Of a DNA stretch of 64,000 nucleotides, positions 36,645 to 45,377 are shown piece by piece. A program made the translations under genes and the position numbers. This DNA comes from Paracoccus sigandri (GTDB taxonomy: Bacteria; Pseudomonadota; Alphaproteobacteria; Rhodobacterales; Rhodobacteraceae): NCBI RefSeq assembly GCF_003709565.1, contig NZ_QNRC01000002.1, forward strand, positions 186,001 through 250,000, read 5' to 3'. Under the pieces are notes generated by a model that saw nothing but the letters and a program-made list of their open reading frames with translations, ran no database searches and was not told the DNA's origin. Position 1 is the first letter of the stretch, and each line of letters opens with the position of its first letter.

Positions 36645-37520
36645 TCAGCGCGGCGGGCGGCGCAGCCGGGCCTCGCGCCACATGGTGTAGAGGCCGGCGA
36701 CGGCGATCACCGCGGCCCCGGCCAGGGTCCAGAAGTCCGGCCGCTCGGCGAAGACGACGACGCCCAGGAACAGCGCGAAGACCAGCCGGGAATAGCGGAA
36801 GGGCGCGATGGCGCCGATTTCCCCGATGCGGGTGGCGACGACCATGGCGATATAGCCCGCAAGGCCGAAACCCAGCGCGGCGGCCATCATCGCGGCCTGG
36901 GTCGGGCCGGGAACGGTGATGCTCTGGCGGTCGAAGACCAGCAGCACCGCGCCGGCCAGCGACATGGCGCCGAAGGCCGAGGCGGTCAGCATGCCCGAGC
37001 CGATGGCGGGCGGCAGGCGGCGCGTGACCAGATCGCGCACCGCCAGGCACAGCACCGCGACCAGCGCCAGCACCGAGGCGGGCTGGAAGGCGTCGGTGCC
37101 CGGCCGCACGATCATCAGCACGCCGATGAAGCCGGCGATGATCGACAGCCAGCGCCGCCAGCCCACCGGCTCGGCCAGAAACAGCGCCGCCCCCAGCGTC
37201 ATCAGCAGGGGCAGCGCCTGCAGGATCGCCGAGGCGATGGAGAGATCGCCCATCGACAGCGCGGTCAGGAAGCAGATCGCGCAGACCGCCTCCATCAGGT
37301 TGCGCAGCAGCACGCCGCGATGCAGCAGCTCGCGCGGGCGCAGCCCCTCGGGGCCGAGCGCCACCCAGGCGCCGAAGATGACCATGCCCAAGGCGCCGAT
37401 CATCAGCAGGAGCTGGCCCACCGAGACATGCTGCGACAGCAGTTTCAGCAGCGCGTCCTCGCAGGCGAAGCCGGCCATGGAGAGCGTCATCAGCGCCGCG
37501 GCGCGGGCGTTCTGGTTCAT
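36645..37520 (-). CDS. DMT-family (EamA-like) transporter
   Basis: A 291-residue inner-membrane protein with ten hydrophobic segments in two EamA repeats. It begins MNQNARAAALMTLSMAGFACEDALLK, given here in summary as a short polar start before helix one, and has the repeat-end motifs AILQALPLLMTLGAALFLAEPVGW (first repeat) and YSRLVFALFLGVVVFAERPD (second repeat) in family positions. Substrate unknown. It overlaps the upstream HAD gene by four bases. Confidence 0.9.
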   Translation of the reverse strand: MNQNARAAALMTLSMAGFACEDALLKLLSQHVSVGQLLLMIGALGMVIFGAWVALGPEGLRPRELLHRGVLLRNLMEAVCAICFLTALSMGDLSIASAILQALPLLMTLGAALFLAEPVGWRRWLSIIAGFIGVLMIVRPGTDAFQPASVLALVAVLCLAVRDLVTRRLPPAIGSGMLTASAFGAMSLAGAVLLVFDRQSITVPGPTQAAMMAAALGFGLAGYIAMVVATRIGEIGAIAPFRYSRLVFALFLGVVVFAERPDFWTLAGAAVIAVAGLYTMWREARLRRPPR

Positions 37521-38212
37521 CGCGCGCGGTCCAGCCGCGCGATCAGCCCGGGCAGGTCCGCGATCGCATCCAGGCGGTGGAAGCCGTCATCCGCGGGGTC
37601 GTCGTCATGCTCGGCCTCCCAGGTCAGGTCATGGGGGATCAGCGCCGCGCGGCCCCGCAGCGCCAGCACCGGCAGCACGTCGCTGCGCACCGAGTTCCCC
37701 GCCATCAGGAAGCGCTCGGCCGCGATCCCGTGGCGGGCCAGCACGCGGGCATAGCTGTCGGGGGTCTTGTCGGCCAGGATCTCGACCGCGTCGAAATGAT
37801 CGGCCAGGCCCGAGGCCGCCAGCTTGCGTTCCTGGTCCATCAGGTCGCCCTTGGTGATCAGGATCAGCCGCCGGTCGGACAGCGCCCCAAGCACCTCGGG
37901 CACACCCTCGATCAGCTGCACGGGATGGGCCAGCATCTCTTGCCCCAGGTCCAGGATGCGGCGGATGGTGGCGGCCGACACGCGGCCGTCGGTCAGCTCG
38001 ATCGCGGTCTGCACCATCGACAGCATGAAGCCCTTGATGCCATAGCCGTAGCGGGCAAGGTTGCGCCGCTCGACCTCGTAGAGCCGGCGGGTGATGTCCG
38101 CGCGTTCGCCATGTTCGGCCAGAAGCTCGGCAAAGCCCGACTCGGTCAGGCGGAAGAAGGTCTCGTTCTCCCACAGGGTATCATCGGCATCCAGCCCGAC
38201 CGCCTCGATCAT
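37517..38212 (-). CDS. HAD-superfamily hydrolase
   Basis: A 231-residue phosphatase-like protein. Motif I is LDADDTLWENE (nucleophile Asp and acid/base Asp), motif II LILITKGD, motif III lysine about residue 148 (ILADKTPDSY), motif IV GNSVRSDVLP. The helical cap between motifs I and II is about 90 residues. Substrate is unknown; it is close to the YjjG-like nucleotidase/phosphoglycolate group. Coupled to the DMT transporter. Confidence 0.9.
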   Translation of the reverse strand: MIEAVGLDADDTLWENETFFRLTESGFAELLAEHGERADITRRLYEVERRNLARYGYGIKGFMLSMVQTAIELTDGRVSAATIRRILDLGQEMLAHPVQLIEGVPEVLGALSDRRLILITKGDLMDQERKLAASGLADHFDAVEILADKTPDSYARVLARHGIAAERFLMAGNSVRSDVLPVLALRGRAALIPHDLTWEAEHDDDPADDGFHRLDAIADLPGLIARLDRAR

Positions 38213-38501
38213 CGGGTCCTCCCTCCATTCGCGCGGGCAAGCGAGATCATGCCGTCACGCCCTTGTCAAATCCCCGCGGATCCGCGGGGCGATTCGCGCG
38301 GGATCGCGCGCCGGCACCGGCGGCTGCCTTGCGCCCGCACCACAAGATGTTGATGCCGCGCGCCGTTTCGCCGCGAAGCCGTGACTCACCTTGCAGATTG
38401 AGCAGAGTTAACGATTTTGCTATATCTTGTGGATAAAGAAGGGCAGCACAAGCCGGCGTCACCGGCCGCCCCAGGAACGAGGAACCGAGGAGACAGCCCC
38501 A
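38213..38501. other. divergent intergenic region before the small secreted protein
   Basis: About 290 bases. It holds a small perfect palindrome CCCCGCGGATCCGCGGGG (38267-38284) and, nearer the plus-strand gene, an AT-rich patch with GCTATATCTTGTGGATAA containing a perfect DnaA box. CCACAAGAT occurs twice in opposite orientation (38340-38348 and 38424-38432). Confidence 0.5.
38428..38436 (-). promoter_or_regulatory. DnaA-box match TTATCCACA
   Basis: On the minus strand this is the exact consensus DnaA 9-mer. It is a single box with no cluster or AT-rich unwinding element, so it is not an origin; it may be a control site for the downstream gene or a chance match. Confidence 0.35.
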
Positions 38502-38804
38502 ATGCTCAATCGCATCGTCATCGCGGCGACCGCCGTCATGCTGACCGCACCGCTGGCCGTGGCCGGCCCCATCGACAGCGCCTGCGTCCGTTCGGATCGC
38601 GCGCGCGGCAACGCACCGCTCTGCGGCTGCATCCAGCAGGTCGCGAACCAGACCCTGTCGCGGTCGGACCAGCGCCGCGCCGCCGATTTCTTCCGCGACC
38701 CGCATCGCGCGCAAGAGGTGCGGACCTCGAAATCCGATGCCGACAACGCCTTCTGGGCGCGCTACAAGCGCTTCGCCTCGGCGGCCGAGGCCTATTGCCG
38801 CTGA
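38502..38804 (+). CDS. small conserved secreted protein
   Basis: A 100-residue exported protein: signal peptide MLNRIVIAATAVMLTA to AVA (about 20 residues), then a mature part with Cys in SACVRSDRARG, CGCIQQVANQTLS and a C-terminal Cys in AEAYCR. RAADFFRDPHRAQEVR is a helix-like segment conserved in Rhodobacterales homologues; I know of no proven function. The ATG at 38502 is preceded by GAGGAG. Four bases separate its stop from the sirtuin start. Confidence 0.8.
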   Translation: MLNRIVIAATAVMLTAPLAVAGPIDSACVRSDRARGNAPLCGCIQQVANQTLSRSDQRRAADFFRDPHRAQEVRTSKSDADNAFWARYKRFASAAEAYCR

Positions 38805-38808
38805 TCGC

Positions 38809-39492
38809 GTGCGCATCGTCGTCCTGACCGGGGCCGGGATCTCGGCGGAAAGCGGGCTGGCCACCTTCCGGGCCAGCGACGGGCTGTGGGAAGACCACCA
38901 TATCGAGGACGTGGCGACGCCCGAGGGGTTCGCCCGCGACCCGGGCCTGGTGCATCGCTTCTACAACGCCCGGCGCGAGGCCGCGGCGGCCGCCCTGCCC
39001 AATGCCGCGCATCGGGCGCTGGCCGAACTGGCCCGGCTCCACGAGCTGACGCTGGTCACGCAGAACGTGGACGACCTGCACGAGCGGGGCGGCAGCAGCG
39101 AGGTGATCCACATGCACGGCCAGCTGCGCCGCGCGCTCTGCGCCGATTGCGAGCATCGCTGGGACGCGCCGGCCCGGATGCATCCCGAGGATCGCTGCCC
39201 CTTCTGCGGCGTGGGGGCCGCGCGCCCCGATATCGTCTGGTTCGGCGAGATGCCCTATCACATGGAGCGGATCTGGGAGGCGCTGGAGCGCGCCGACCTG
39301 TTCGCGGCCGTCGGCACCTCGGGCAATGTCTATCCGGCGGCGGGCTTCGTGCAGCACGCCGCGCGGCGCGGTGCCGAATGCGTCGAGCTGAACCTCGATG
39401 CCAGCGCCAATGCGCATGATTTCGACCGCCGCATCCTTGGCCCCGCCAGCCGGACGGTGCCGGAATGGGTGGCCTCGCTTGGGCTGGGCTGA
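38809..39492 (+). CDS. cobB: NAD-dependent protein deacylase (sirtuin, CobB type)
   Basis: A 227-residue sirtuin. NAD contacts are LTGAGISAESGLATFRA and TQNVDDLH; the catalytic H103 is in HMHGQ; a structural zinc site is C111, C114, C130, C133. Y52 and R55 in FYNARR match the Tyr/Arg pair that binds succinyl-lysine in SIRT5 and CobB, so it may remove succinyl as well as acetyl groups. The GTG at 38809 is the only sensible start. The next gene starts within its 3' end. Confidence 0.92.
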   Translation: MRIVVLTGAGISAESGLATFRASDGLWEDHHIEDVATPEGFARDPGLVHRFYNARREAAAAALPNAAHRALAELARLHELTLVTQNVDDLHERGGSSEVIHMHGQLRRALCADCEHRWDAPARMHPEDRCPFCGVGAARPDIVWFGEMPYHMERIWEALERADLFAAVGTSGNVYPAAGFVQHAARRGAECVELNLDASANAHDFDRRILGPASRTVPEWVASLGLG

Positions 39493-40348
39493 GGGGCTGC
39501 GGCCCATCCTGCGCTGGCTGCCGGCGGCGCTGATCCTGCTGGCCGCGCCCGCCGCCGTCGCGGCGCCGCAGCGGGTCGTGTCGATGAACCTCTGCACGGA
39601 CCAGCTGGCGATGCTTCTGGCCGCGCCCGACCAGCTGGTCGCGATCAGCCGGCTGACCCGCGACCCGCGCATGTCGCCGCTGGCGGAACGGGCCCAGGCC
39701 CTGCCCCTCCACCATTCCAGCGCCGAGGAGATCCACCTGCTGCGCCCCGACCTGGTGATCGCCGGCCAGTTCACGCCCGGCCCGGTGCTGGAAATGTTGC
39801 GCCGCCTGGGCCACCGCGTCGAGGCCCGCCCGCCCGCGAACAGCATCGCCGACATCCGCACCGAGATCACCGCGATGGGCAACCTGCTTGGCCGCGAGGC
39901 GCAGGCGGCCGCGCTGCTGGCGGATTTCGACCGGCAGCTGGCCGAGCTGCGCGACGGCCGCGACCGGGGCCGCGCGGCGCTCTATTACGCCAACGGCTTC
40001 ACCTCGGGGCGCGAGACGCTGGCGGGCGACATCCTTGCCGCCGCCGGCTATCGCAATATCGCCGATGATTTCGGCATCACCGGGACCGCCGCCCTGCCGG
40101 TCGAGCAGCTGGTCCTTGCCGGGCCCGAGCTGCTGGTCACCGGCGCGACCTGGCCCGGCCATTCGCGCAGCGAGGCGATCCTGGACCACCCGGCGCTGGC
40201 CCATGCGGTGCCGCGCCATGTCGAGGTCGCCGACCGCGACTGGGTCTGCGGCACGCCCTTCGTGCTGCGCGCCATCCGCGCCCTGCAGGCGCCCGACGCC
40301 GCCCAGCTCACTCCACCGCGGCCAGAACCTCCTCGGTCAGCGCGGTGA
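39479..40348 (+). CDS. ABC-transporter periplasmic binding protein (cobalamin/siderophore type)
   Basis: A protein of about 289 residues of the helical-backbone metal-chelate receptor class: after a signal peptide (LRWLPAALILLAAPAAVA) come QRVVSMNLCTDQLAMLL, HSSAEEIHLLRPDLVIAG, a long backbone helix and GTPFVLRAIRAL. These proteins bind vitamin B12, haem or ferric siderophores. No permease or ATPase gene is adjacent. No ATG fits; TTG 39479, overlapping cobB by 14 bases, gives a proper signal peptide. The 3' end overlaps the convergent parA-like gene by 41 bases. Confidence 0.82.
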   Translation: MGWAEGLRPILRWLPAALILLAAPAAVAAPQRVVSMNLCTDQLAMLLAAPDQLVAISRLTRDPRMSPLAERAQALPLHHSSAEEIHLLRPDLVIAGQFTPGPVLEMLRRLGHRVEARPPANSIADIRTEITAMGNLLGREAQAAALLADFDRQLAELRDGRDRGRAALYYANGFTSGRETLAGDILAAAGYRNIADDFGITGTAALPVEQLVLAGPELLVTGATWPGHSRSEAILDHPALAHAVPRHVEVADRDWVCGTPFVLRAIRALQAPDAAQLTPPRPEPPRSAR

Positions 40349-40943
40349 TCTCGTCGCGGGCCGGGCCGCTGCGGGCGCGCTCGATCGCGCCAAGGCCCAG
40401 ACCCAGCGTCTCGGCATAGGCGACCCGGTTGGCGATCTGCGCGACGGCGACCTGCGCGCCCAGTTCGGCCGCCTTCTGGGCCACCTCGACCGACAGGCGG
40501 GTATGCGGCCGCACCCGGTTCATCACCACCAGGACCGGCGCCTTCTCGCGCCGGGCCAGGTCCAGGACGCCCTCGGTCGCCCACAGGTCGACATGGCTGG
40601 TCGCGACCGGCACCAGCACCAGATCGGCCACCCGCAGCGCCGGCCGCAGGTCGCTGTCGATCTTGGGCGGCGTGTCGATGATGACGAAATCGAAGCGCTT
40701 CTTCAGCTTCTCGGATTCGTAGCTGGCCCCCCAGGCCGAGGAGGTCGAGAAATCCAGCGCCTCGTCCTCGCCCTGGGCCTGCATCCGCTCGATGAACCAG
40801 CGCCCCATGCTGCCCTGCGGATCGGTATCGACCAGGGCGACCGAATGGCCCCGCTGATGCAGGCTGACCGCCAGGTTGACCGCGACCGTGGTCTTGCCCG
40901 AGCCGCCCTTCTGCTGCGCCACCGTGATGATCCTGCCCGCCAT
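40308..40943 (-). CDS. orphan ParA/MinD-family ATPase
   Basis: A 211-residue deviant-Walker ATPase. Walker A is QQKGGSGKTTVAVNLA with the signature lysine K12 and K17; switch I VDTDPQGSM; switch II IIDTPP. It lacks the N-terminal DNA-binding arm of plasmid ParA and has no parB beside it. Its form matches small ParA proteins such as PpfA of Rhodobacter sphaeroides, which position protein clusters on the nucleoid, but no chemotaxis genes are nearby, so the cargo is unknown. Confidence 0.88.
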   Translation of the reverse strand: MAGRIITVAQQKGGSGKTTVAVNLAVSLHQRGHSVALVDTDPQGSMGRWFIERMQAQGEDEALDFSTSSAWGASYESEKLKKRFDFVIIDTPPKIDSDLRPALRVADLVLVPVATSHVDLWATEGVLDLARREKAPVLVVMNRVRPHTRLSVEVAQKAAELGAQVAVAQIANRVAYAETLGLGLGAIERARSGPARDEITALTEEVLAAVE

Positions 40944-41022
40944 CGTCCCTCCTGCGCCATGCGCCTTTTGGGCAGAATAGCGCGGCTTTCCGCAATTGCA
41001 CGGCCAATTTGCAGCTGCAGCA

Positions 41023-41346
41023 TCAGTCCCGGAAGACCGCCTGCACCTCGTACATCACCGGCTCGAAGCTTTTGCACATGGAATGGATCTCGCGGTTGCG
41101 GCGGCGCATCTCCTCGCTGCGCAGCATCGCCTGATAGTCGCTGCGGTCGCGCCATTGCGAATAGGTGGCGATGCGGGTCTGCGCGTCGTTCAGGTGGATC
41201 GCCCCCGAGACGAAGCCCGGCTGGCGGCGGATCACCTCGTCCCAGGCGCTGTTCAGAAGATCCAGCACGTCATGGGCGCTGCCCGGCGTGACATCGAAGG
41301 TGCAGATGACGGTCTGGCCGTCGAAATCCTGGCGGATATATGGCAT
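41023..41346 (-). CDS. antibiotic-biosynthesis-monooxygenase (ABM) domain protein
   Basis: A 107-residue single-domain protein with the ferredoxin-like ABM pattern: VICTFDVTPGSAHDVLDLL, QPGFVSGAIHLND, ATYSQWRDRSDYQAML. Members include quinol monooxygenases and haem-degrading IsdG-like proteins; the Asn/Trp/His haem-site pattern is not clear here. The Tyr-Ser-Gln-Trp strand is typical. Function unassigned. Confidence 0.8.
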   Translation of the reverse strand: MPYIRQDFDGQTVICTFDVTPGSAHDVLDLLNSAWDEVIRRQPGFVSGAIHLNDAQTRIATYSQWRDRSDYQAMLRSEEMRRRNREIHSMCKSFEPVMYEVQAVFRD

Positions 41347-41482
41347 GGCTGGCCCTCTCTCTCGCTCTGTCCTGCGCCCAGCCTAGGCGCGAATCCGCGA
41401 AGTGCAAAGCGTGATGGCCCGGCCATTGCCGCCGCCCCGACACGCGTGCATGGTCGGCCCGAAGCGATTCAAGGAGCCCGCC

Positions 41483-42532
41483 ATGATCCCGGTTTTCGAC
41501 GGCCACAACGATTTCCTGCAGCGCGTCGTCGCCGCCGGACCGCGCGGCACGCAGCTGTGGCTGGAGGGCGACGGCACCGGCCACCTGGACCTGCCGCGGA
41601 TGAAGGCGGGCGGGCTGGTCGGCGGCTTCTTCGCGATCTGGGTGCCCTCGCCCGCCGATCCCAATGACGACGAGGCGGTGCAGCTCATGGAAAACCCGCC
41701 CTTCGCCCTGCCCCTGCCCGAGGAGATCGGCTGGCGCGAGGCCCTGCCCCATGCCTTCGCCCAGGCCGCCGCGCTGAAGGCGCTGGAGCGCAGCGGCACG
41801 CTGGACATCGCGACCAGCGCGGCGGGGCTGCGGGCCAGCGTCAAAGCCGGGCGGATCGCCGCGATCATGCACATGGAGGGCGCCGAGGCGATCCGCGACA
41901 TGGACGCGCTGCATCTGTGGCACGCGGCGGGGCTGCGCTCGCTTGGGCCGGTCTGGTCGCGCCCGACCCGCTATGCCGAGGGCGTGCCCTTCGCCTTCCC
42001 CGCCGGCCCCGATATCGGCGCAGGCCTGACCGAGGCCGGCCGCGCGCTGGTCCGCGAATGCAACCACCTGCGCATCATGCTGGACCTGTCGCATCTGAAC
42101 GAGGCCGGCTTCGACGATGTCGCCCGGATCTCGGACGCGCCGCTGGTCGCCAGCCATTCCTGCGCCCATGCGATCTGCCCCAGCGCCCGCAACCTGACCG
42201 ACCGGCAATTGCGGGTGATCGCCGAAAGCGGCGGGCTGGTCGGGCTGAACTTTGCCTCCAGCTTCCTGCGCGAGGATGGCCGGCGCCTGCCGCTGGAGGA
42301 CCTGGCGGTGATGCTGCGGCACCTGGACCACCTGCTGGCCATCCTGGGCGAGGACGGCGTGGCGCTGGGGTCGGATTTCGACGGCGCCCTGATGCCGCGC
42401 GACCTGGCCGATGGCGCGGCGGTCCAGAACCTGATCCAGAAGATGAAGGATCACGGATATGGCGATGATCTGATACGAAAAATCGCAAGCGAGAACTGGA
42501 TCCACCTGCTGGAGCGGACCTGGGGCGGCTGA
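41483..42532 (+). CDS. M19 membrane-dipeptidase family metallopeptidase
   Basis: A 349-residue zinc dipeptidase. Metal ligands are seen in FDGHNDF (His-x-Asp), the bridging Glu in HMEGAEAI, and His residues in LDLSHLNEAGF and ASHSCAHAIC; GSDFDGAL is the C-terminal Asp. ATG 41483 follows AAGGAG. Family members cleave dipeptides with little selectivity and are often near amino-acid metabolism; no operon partner here. Confidence 0.93.
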   Translation: MIPVFDGHNDFLQRVVAAGPRGTQLWLEGDGTGHLDLPRMKAGGLVGGFFAIWVPSPADPNDDEAVQLMENPPFALPLPEEIGWREALPHAFAQAAALKALERSGTLDIATSAAGLRASVKAGRIAAIMHMEGAEAIRDMDALHLWHAAGLRSLGPVWSRPTRYAEGVPFAFPAGPDIGAGLTEAGRALVRECNHLRIMLDLSHLNEAGFDDVARISDAPLVASHSCAHAICPSARNLTDRQLRVIAESGGLVGLNFASSFLREDGRRLPLEDLAVMLRHLDHLLAILGEDGVALGSDFDGALMPRDLADGAAVQNLIQKMKDHGYGDDLIRKIASENWIHLLERTWGG

Positions 42533-42545
42533 GCCCCGCCCCGCA

Positions 42546-42586
42546 ACGGAAAACGCCGCCTCTCAAGGGGCGGCGTCGCGTTCCGT
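42546..42586. terminator. bidirectional hairpin between dipeptidase and rodZ-like gene
   Basis: Inner stem ACGCCGCC / GGCGGCGT (42553-42576), with outer ACGGAA / TTCCGT arms (42546-42586). It lies between two converging stop codons, and the A-rich arm side gives a short U tract for minus-strand transcripts. Confidence 0.6.
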
Positions 42587-42605
42587 GGGTCTGGCCGCGG
42601 ACGGC

Positions 42606-43874
42606 CTAATCCGCGGCGGGCTGGTCCGGGGCGGCGGCGCCGGTATCGGCGCGGGCCACGGCGATCATCTGCGCCAGTTCGGGATCGGCATCCAGGTCGG
42701 CGAAGGCATAGGTCGCGGTCACATTCTCGGCCGAGAGCTTCACATTGCGCACCACCTGCGGGCCCGGCGCGACCGGACCATAGGTGCGGCCGTTGACGGC
42801 GAAATAGACCGCGCCGGAATTGCCGGTGCGCAGAACCGGCGGCTCTTCCAGGCTAGGCAGGGTGAAACGCTCGCCCCCGTCCATGATCTTTTCCAGCAGC
42901 ACCGTGCCATCGGCCGAGGTCACCCGCACCCAGGCCGGGCGGGCGGCCAGCAATTCCAGCTCGGGCGCCTCCTCGGCCACGGTGCGGACCTGCAATTGCC
43001 CGGCCCCGATCTGCGGACCATAGGCCATGGCCTGACCGCGGTCGACCGGGCCGGCGGGCTCGGCGCTGGCCGTGGCGGTATCGCCGGGCGCGCCCTCGGG
43101 CGCGGACAGCATCAGGCCCGGATCGATGGCCGCGATGGGGCCGTCGCGCGCGGTCAGGACCGGCGCCTCAAGGATCTGCGGGCGATAGAGACGGTCCAGG
43201 ATCTGCGGCTGCGGCAGGTTCTGCACCAGCTCGGCCGTATCGGTGGAATCCAGCGCGGGTTCCGGCAGCGCCGCGCTTTCGACCGGGTCGAGCGCGGTGA
43301 CCACCCCCGGCGCATCGTCGCCCGGCATCAGCGTAACCCGCTGAACTTCCTGCAGGATGGACCAGCCGCCATAGGCCAGCCCGCCGACCAGCGCCATCAG
43401 CACCAGGATCGAGCCAAGCGCCCGCGGCTCGACCGAGGACCAGAAGCTTTCCTCTTGCGGGATGAACAGCGCGCGCGGATTGGCCAGCGCCTCGGCCGGG
43501 TCCGAGGGACGGCGCGCCGGCTTCGGCCCCGATGCGGCGGGCGCCATGCCATGCGTCGGCTGGAAGCCCGATTCGGAACAGAACCGCCGGAAGGTCCAGT
43601 CGGGATCCATGCCCAGATAGCGCGCATAGGACCGCACATACCCCGCCACGAAGCTGGGCGTGTCGAAGGCGCTGATGTCGCAATTCTCTATGGCGGCGAC
43701 ATGCGAGGCGCGGATGCGCAGCTCGCGCTGGACGTCCAGCAGCGATTTGCCCAAGGTCGCCCGCTCGCCTCGCATGATGTCACCGAGGCGCGTATCGTCA
43801 TCGTCGAGGAAATGATGCACTTCCTCCACCTGCAAAATCCCTTCTGCCGGGTCTTCTGCCCGCGGCCTGCTCAT
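42606..43874 (-). CDS. RodZ-like protein (helix-turn-helix, membrane helix, DUF4115)
   Basis: A 422-residue bitopic protein. The cytoplasmic Xre-type helix-turn-helix covers about residues 30-95 (LDVQRELRIRASHVAAIE, FVAGYVRSYARYLG). One membrane helix lies at about 150-172 (ILVLMALVGGLAYGGW). The periplasmic part has a proline-rich spacer and a C-terminal DUF4115 beta domain (about 310-400; WVRVTSADGTVLLEKIMDGG). RodZ links MreB filaments to the cell-wall elongation machinery. Homologue in a coccoid or short-rod genus is worth noting. Confidence 0.88.
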   Translation of the reverse strand: MSRPRAEDPAEGILQVEEVHHFLDDDDTRLGDIMRGERATLGKSLLDVQRELRIRASHVAAIENCDISAFDTPSFVAGYVRSYARYLGMDPDWTFRRFCSESGFQPTHGMAPAASGPKPARRPSDPAEALANPRALFIPQEESFWSSVEPRALGSILVLMALVGGLAYGGWSILQEVQRVTLMPGDDAPGVVTALDPVESAALPEPALDSTDTAELVQNLPQPQILDRLYRPQILEAPVLTARDGPIAAIDPGLMLSAPEGAPGDTATASAEPAGPVDRGQAMAYGPQIGAGQLQVRTVAEEAPELELLAARPAWVRVTSADGTVLLEKIMDGGERFTLPSLEEPPVLRTGNSGAVYFAVNGRTYGPVAPGPQVVRNVKLSAENVTATYAFADLDADPELAQMIAVARADTGAAAPDQPAAD

Positions 43875-43983
43875 TACTCTGCCCCATCCGCCCGATTCCC
43901 GTCTCGTCCGAATCGGAACGATAACGGCGTTTAATTAAGCGAATGTTATCACGGGCGCGAGAGCAGTTCACCCGCCGATTTCG

Positions 43984-45213
43984 TCAGGCGCTCATTTCCG
44001 CGCGATTCAGCGCGCAACGCGACCAAAGCGCATCCATGGCGCGCACCAGGTGGTCGATCTGCTTCGGGTCATGCACCGGCGAGGGCGTGAAGCGCAGCCG
44101 CTCGGTCCCGCGGGGCACGGTGGGGAAGTTGATCGGCTGGACATAGATGCCATAGTCGCGCAGCAGCAGGTCCGACAGGGACTTGCAATGGACCGGATGG
44201 CCGACATGGACCGGCACGATATGGCTGCCATGGTCGATGATCGGCATTCCCAGCGATTTCAGGCGCATCTTCAGGATCCGCGCATGAAGCTGCTGCGCAT
44301 CGCGCAGATGCTGCCCGCCCGCGCCCTTCAGGAAGCGGATCGAGGCCGCCGCCCCCGCCGCCACGGCAGGCGGCAGCGAGGTGGTGAAGATGAAGCCCGG
44401 CGCATAGGAGCGGATCGCGTCGCACATCTTCGCGGTGCCGGCGATATAGCCGCCGAAGACCCCGAAGGCCTTGCCGAGCGTGCCGTTGATGATGTCGATG
44501 CGATGGGCCAGCCGGTCGCGCTCGGCCACGCCGCCGCCGCGCGGGCCGTACATGCCGACCGCATGGACCTCGTCCAGATAGGTCAGCGCGTTGAATTCCT
44601 CGGCCAGGTCGCAGATCGCCGCGATCGGGCCGAAATCGCCATCCATCGAATAGATCGATTCGAAGGCGATCAGCTTCGGCGCGGCGGGATCGTCGGCCTC
44701 CAGCAACTGGCGCAGATGGGCCAGGTCGTTGTGGCGGAAGATCCGCTTGGCGCCGCCATTGCGCTTGATCCCCTCGATCATCGAGGCGTGGTTCAGCTCG
44801 TCCGAATAGATGATCAGGCCGGGAAACAGCTTCGGCAGGGTCGAGAGCGTCGCGTCATTGGCGATGTAGGCGCTGGAAAAGACCAGCGCGGCCTCTTTCC
44901 CGTGCAGGTCGGCCAGCTCGGATTCCAGCCGCTTGTGATAGACCGTCGTGCCCGAGATGTTGCGCGTGCCGCCCGAGCCGGCGCCGACCGCATCCAGCGC
45001 CTCGTGCATCGCCTCCAGCACGACCGGATGCTGGCCCATGCCCAGATAATCGTTGCCGCACCAGACGGTTATCTCTTGCTGCGCGCCATCGGGCCGCGTC
45101 CAGACAGCTTGCGGAAACCGGCCCTTGGCGCGCTCGATATCGATGAAGGTGCGATAGCGCCCTTCCTCGTGGAGCCGTCCGATGGCCTGGTCGAGTGCGA
45201 CATCATAGTTCAT
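43984..45213 (-). CDS. hemA: 5-aminolevulinate synthase
   Basis: A 409-residue PLP enzyme that condenses glycine and succinyl-CoA to 5-aminolevulinate (the C4 pathway of alphaproteobacteria). K248 in [13 protein letters not shown] is the PLP lysine; [21 protein letters not shown] and [13 protein letters not shown] are conserved. The start at 45213 ([11 protein letters not shown]) matches the family. The upstream region has an FnrL-type site, so expression is probably raised at low oxygen. Confidence 0.97.
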   Translation of the reverse strand: MNYDVALDQAIGRLHEEGRYRTFIDIERAKGRFPQAVWTRPDGAQQEITVWCGNDYLGMGQHPVVLEAMHEALDAVGAGSGGTRNISGTTVYHKRLESELADLHGKEAALVFSSAYIANDATLSTLPKLFPGLIIYSDELNHASMIEGIKRNGGAKRIFRHNDLAHLRQLLEADDPAAPKLIAFESIYSMDGDFGPIAAICDLAEEFNALTYLDEVHAVGMYGPRGGGVAERDRLAHRIDIINGTLGKAFGVFGGYIAGTAKMCDAIRSYAPGFIFTTSLPPAVAAGAAASIRFLKGAGGQHLRDAQQLHARILKMRLKSLGMPIIDHGSHIVPVHVGHPVHCKSLSDLLLRDYGIYVQPINFPTVPRGTERLRFTPSPVHDPKQIDHLVRAMDALWSRCALNRAEMSA

Positions 45214-45276
45214 CGCGGCAGTTCCCTTGCGTTGCTTGCTGGGTGCGATCATTGTCCGATCACGCGAGGCGCGTCC

Positions 45277-45290
45277 TTGATAGAGGTCAA
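45277..45290. promoter_or_regulatory. FnrL/FNR-type site before hemA
   Basis: TTGATAGAGGTCAA matches TTGAT-N4-ATCAA at nine of ten defined positions. It is 64 bases before the hemA start codon, a good distance for activation. FnrL control of hemA is known in Rhodobacter. Confidence 0.75.
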
Positions 45291-45377
45291 ACCGCGAAAA
45301 TGACAGGCCAAAATTGTCGCACCGCGACCAAAGGCCCATGGAAATGACCAAGCAATTCAGTCGGAAAGGAGCTTGGG

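Noticed and set aside
34565..36919. A 784-codon plus-strand open frame opposite lepA
   Set aside because: lepA is unmistakable on the minus strand; the plus frame is His/Gln/Asp-rich shadow translation.
38428..38436. Replication origin suggested by a perfect DnaA box
   Set aside because: A single box without clustered boxes, AT-rich unwinding region or origin-flanking genes.
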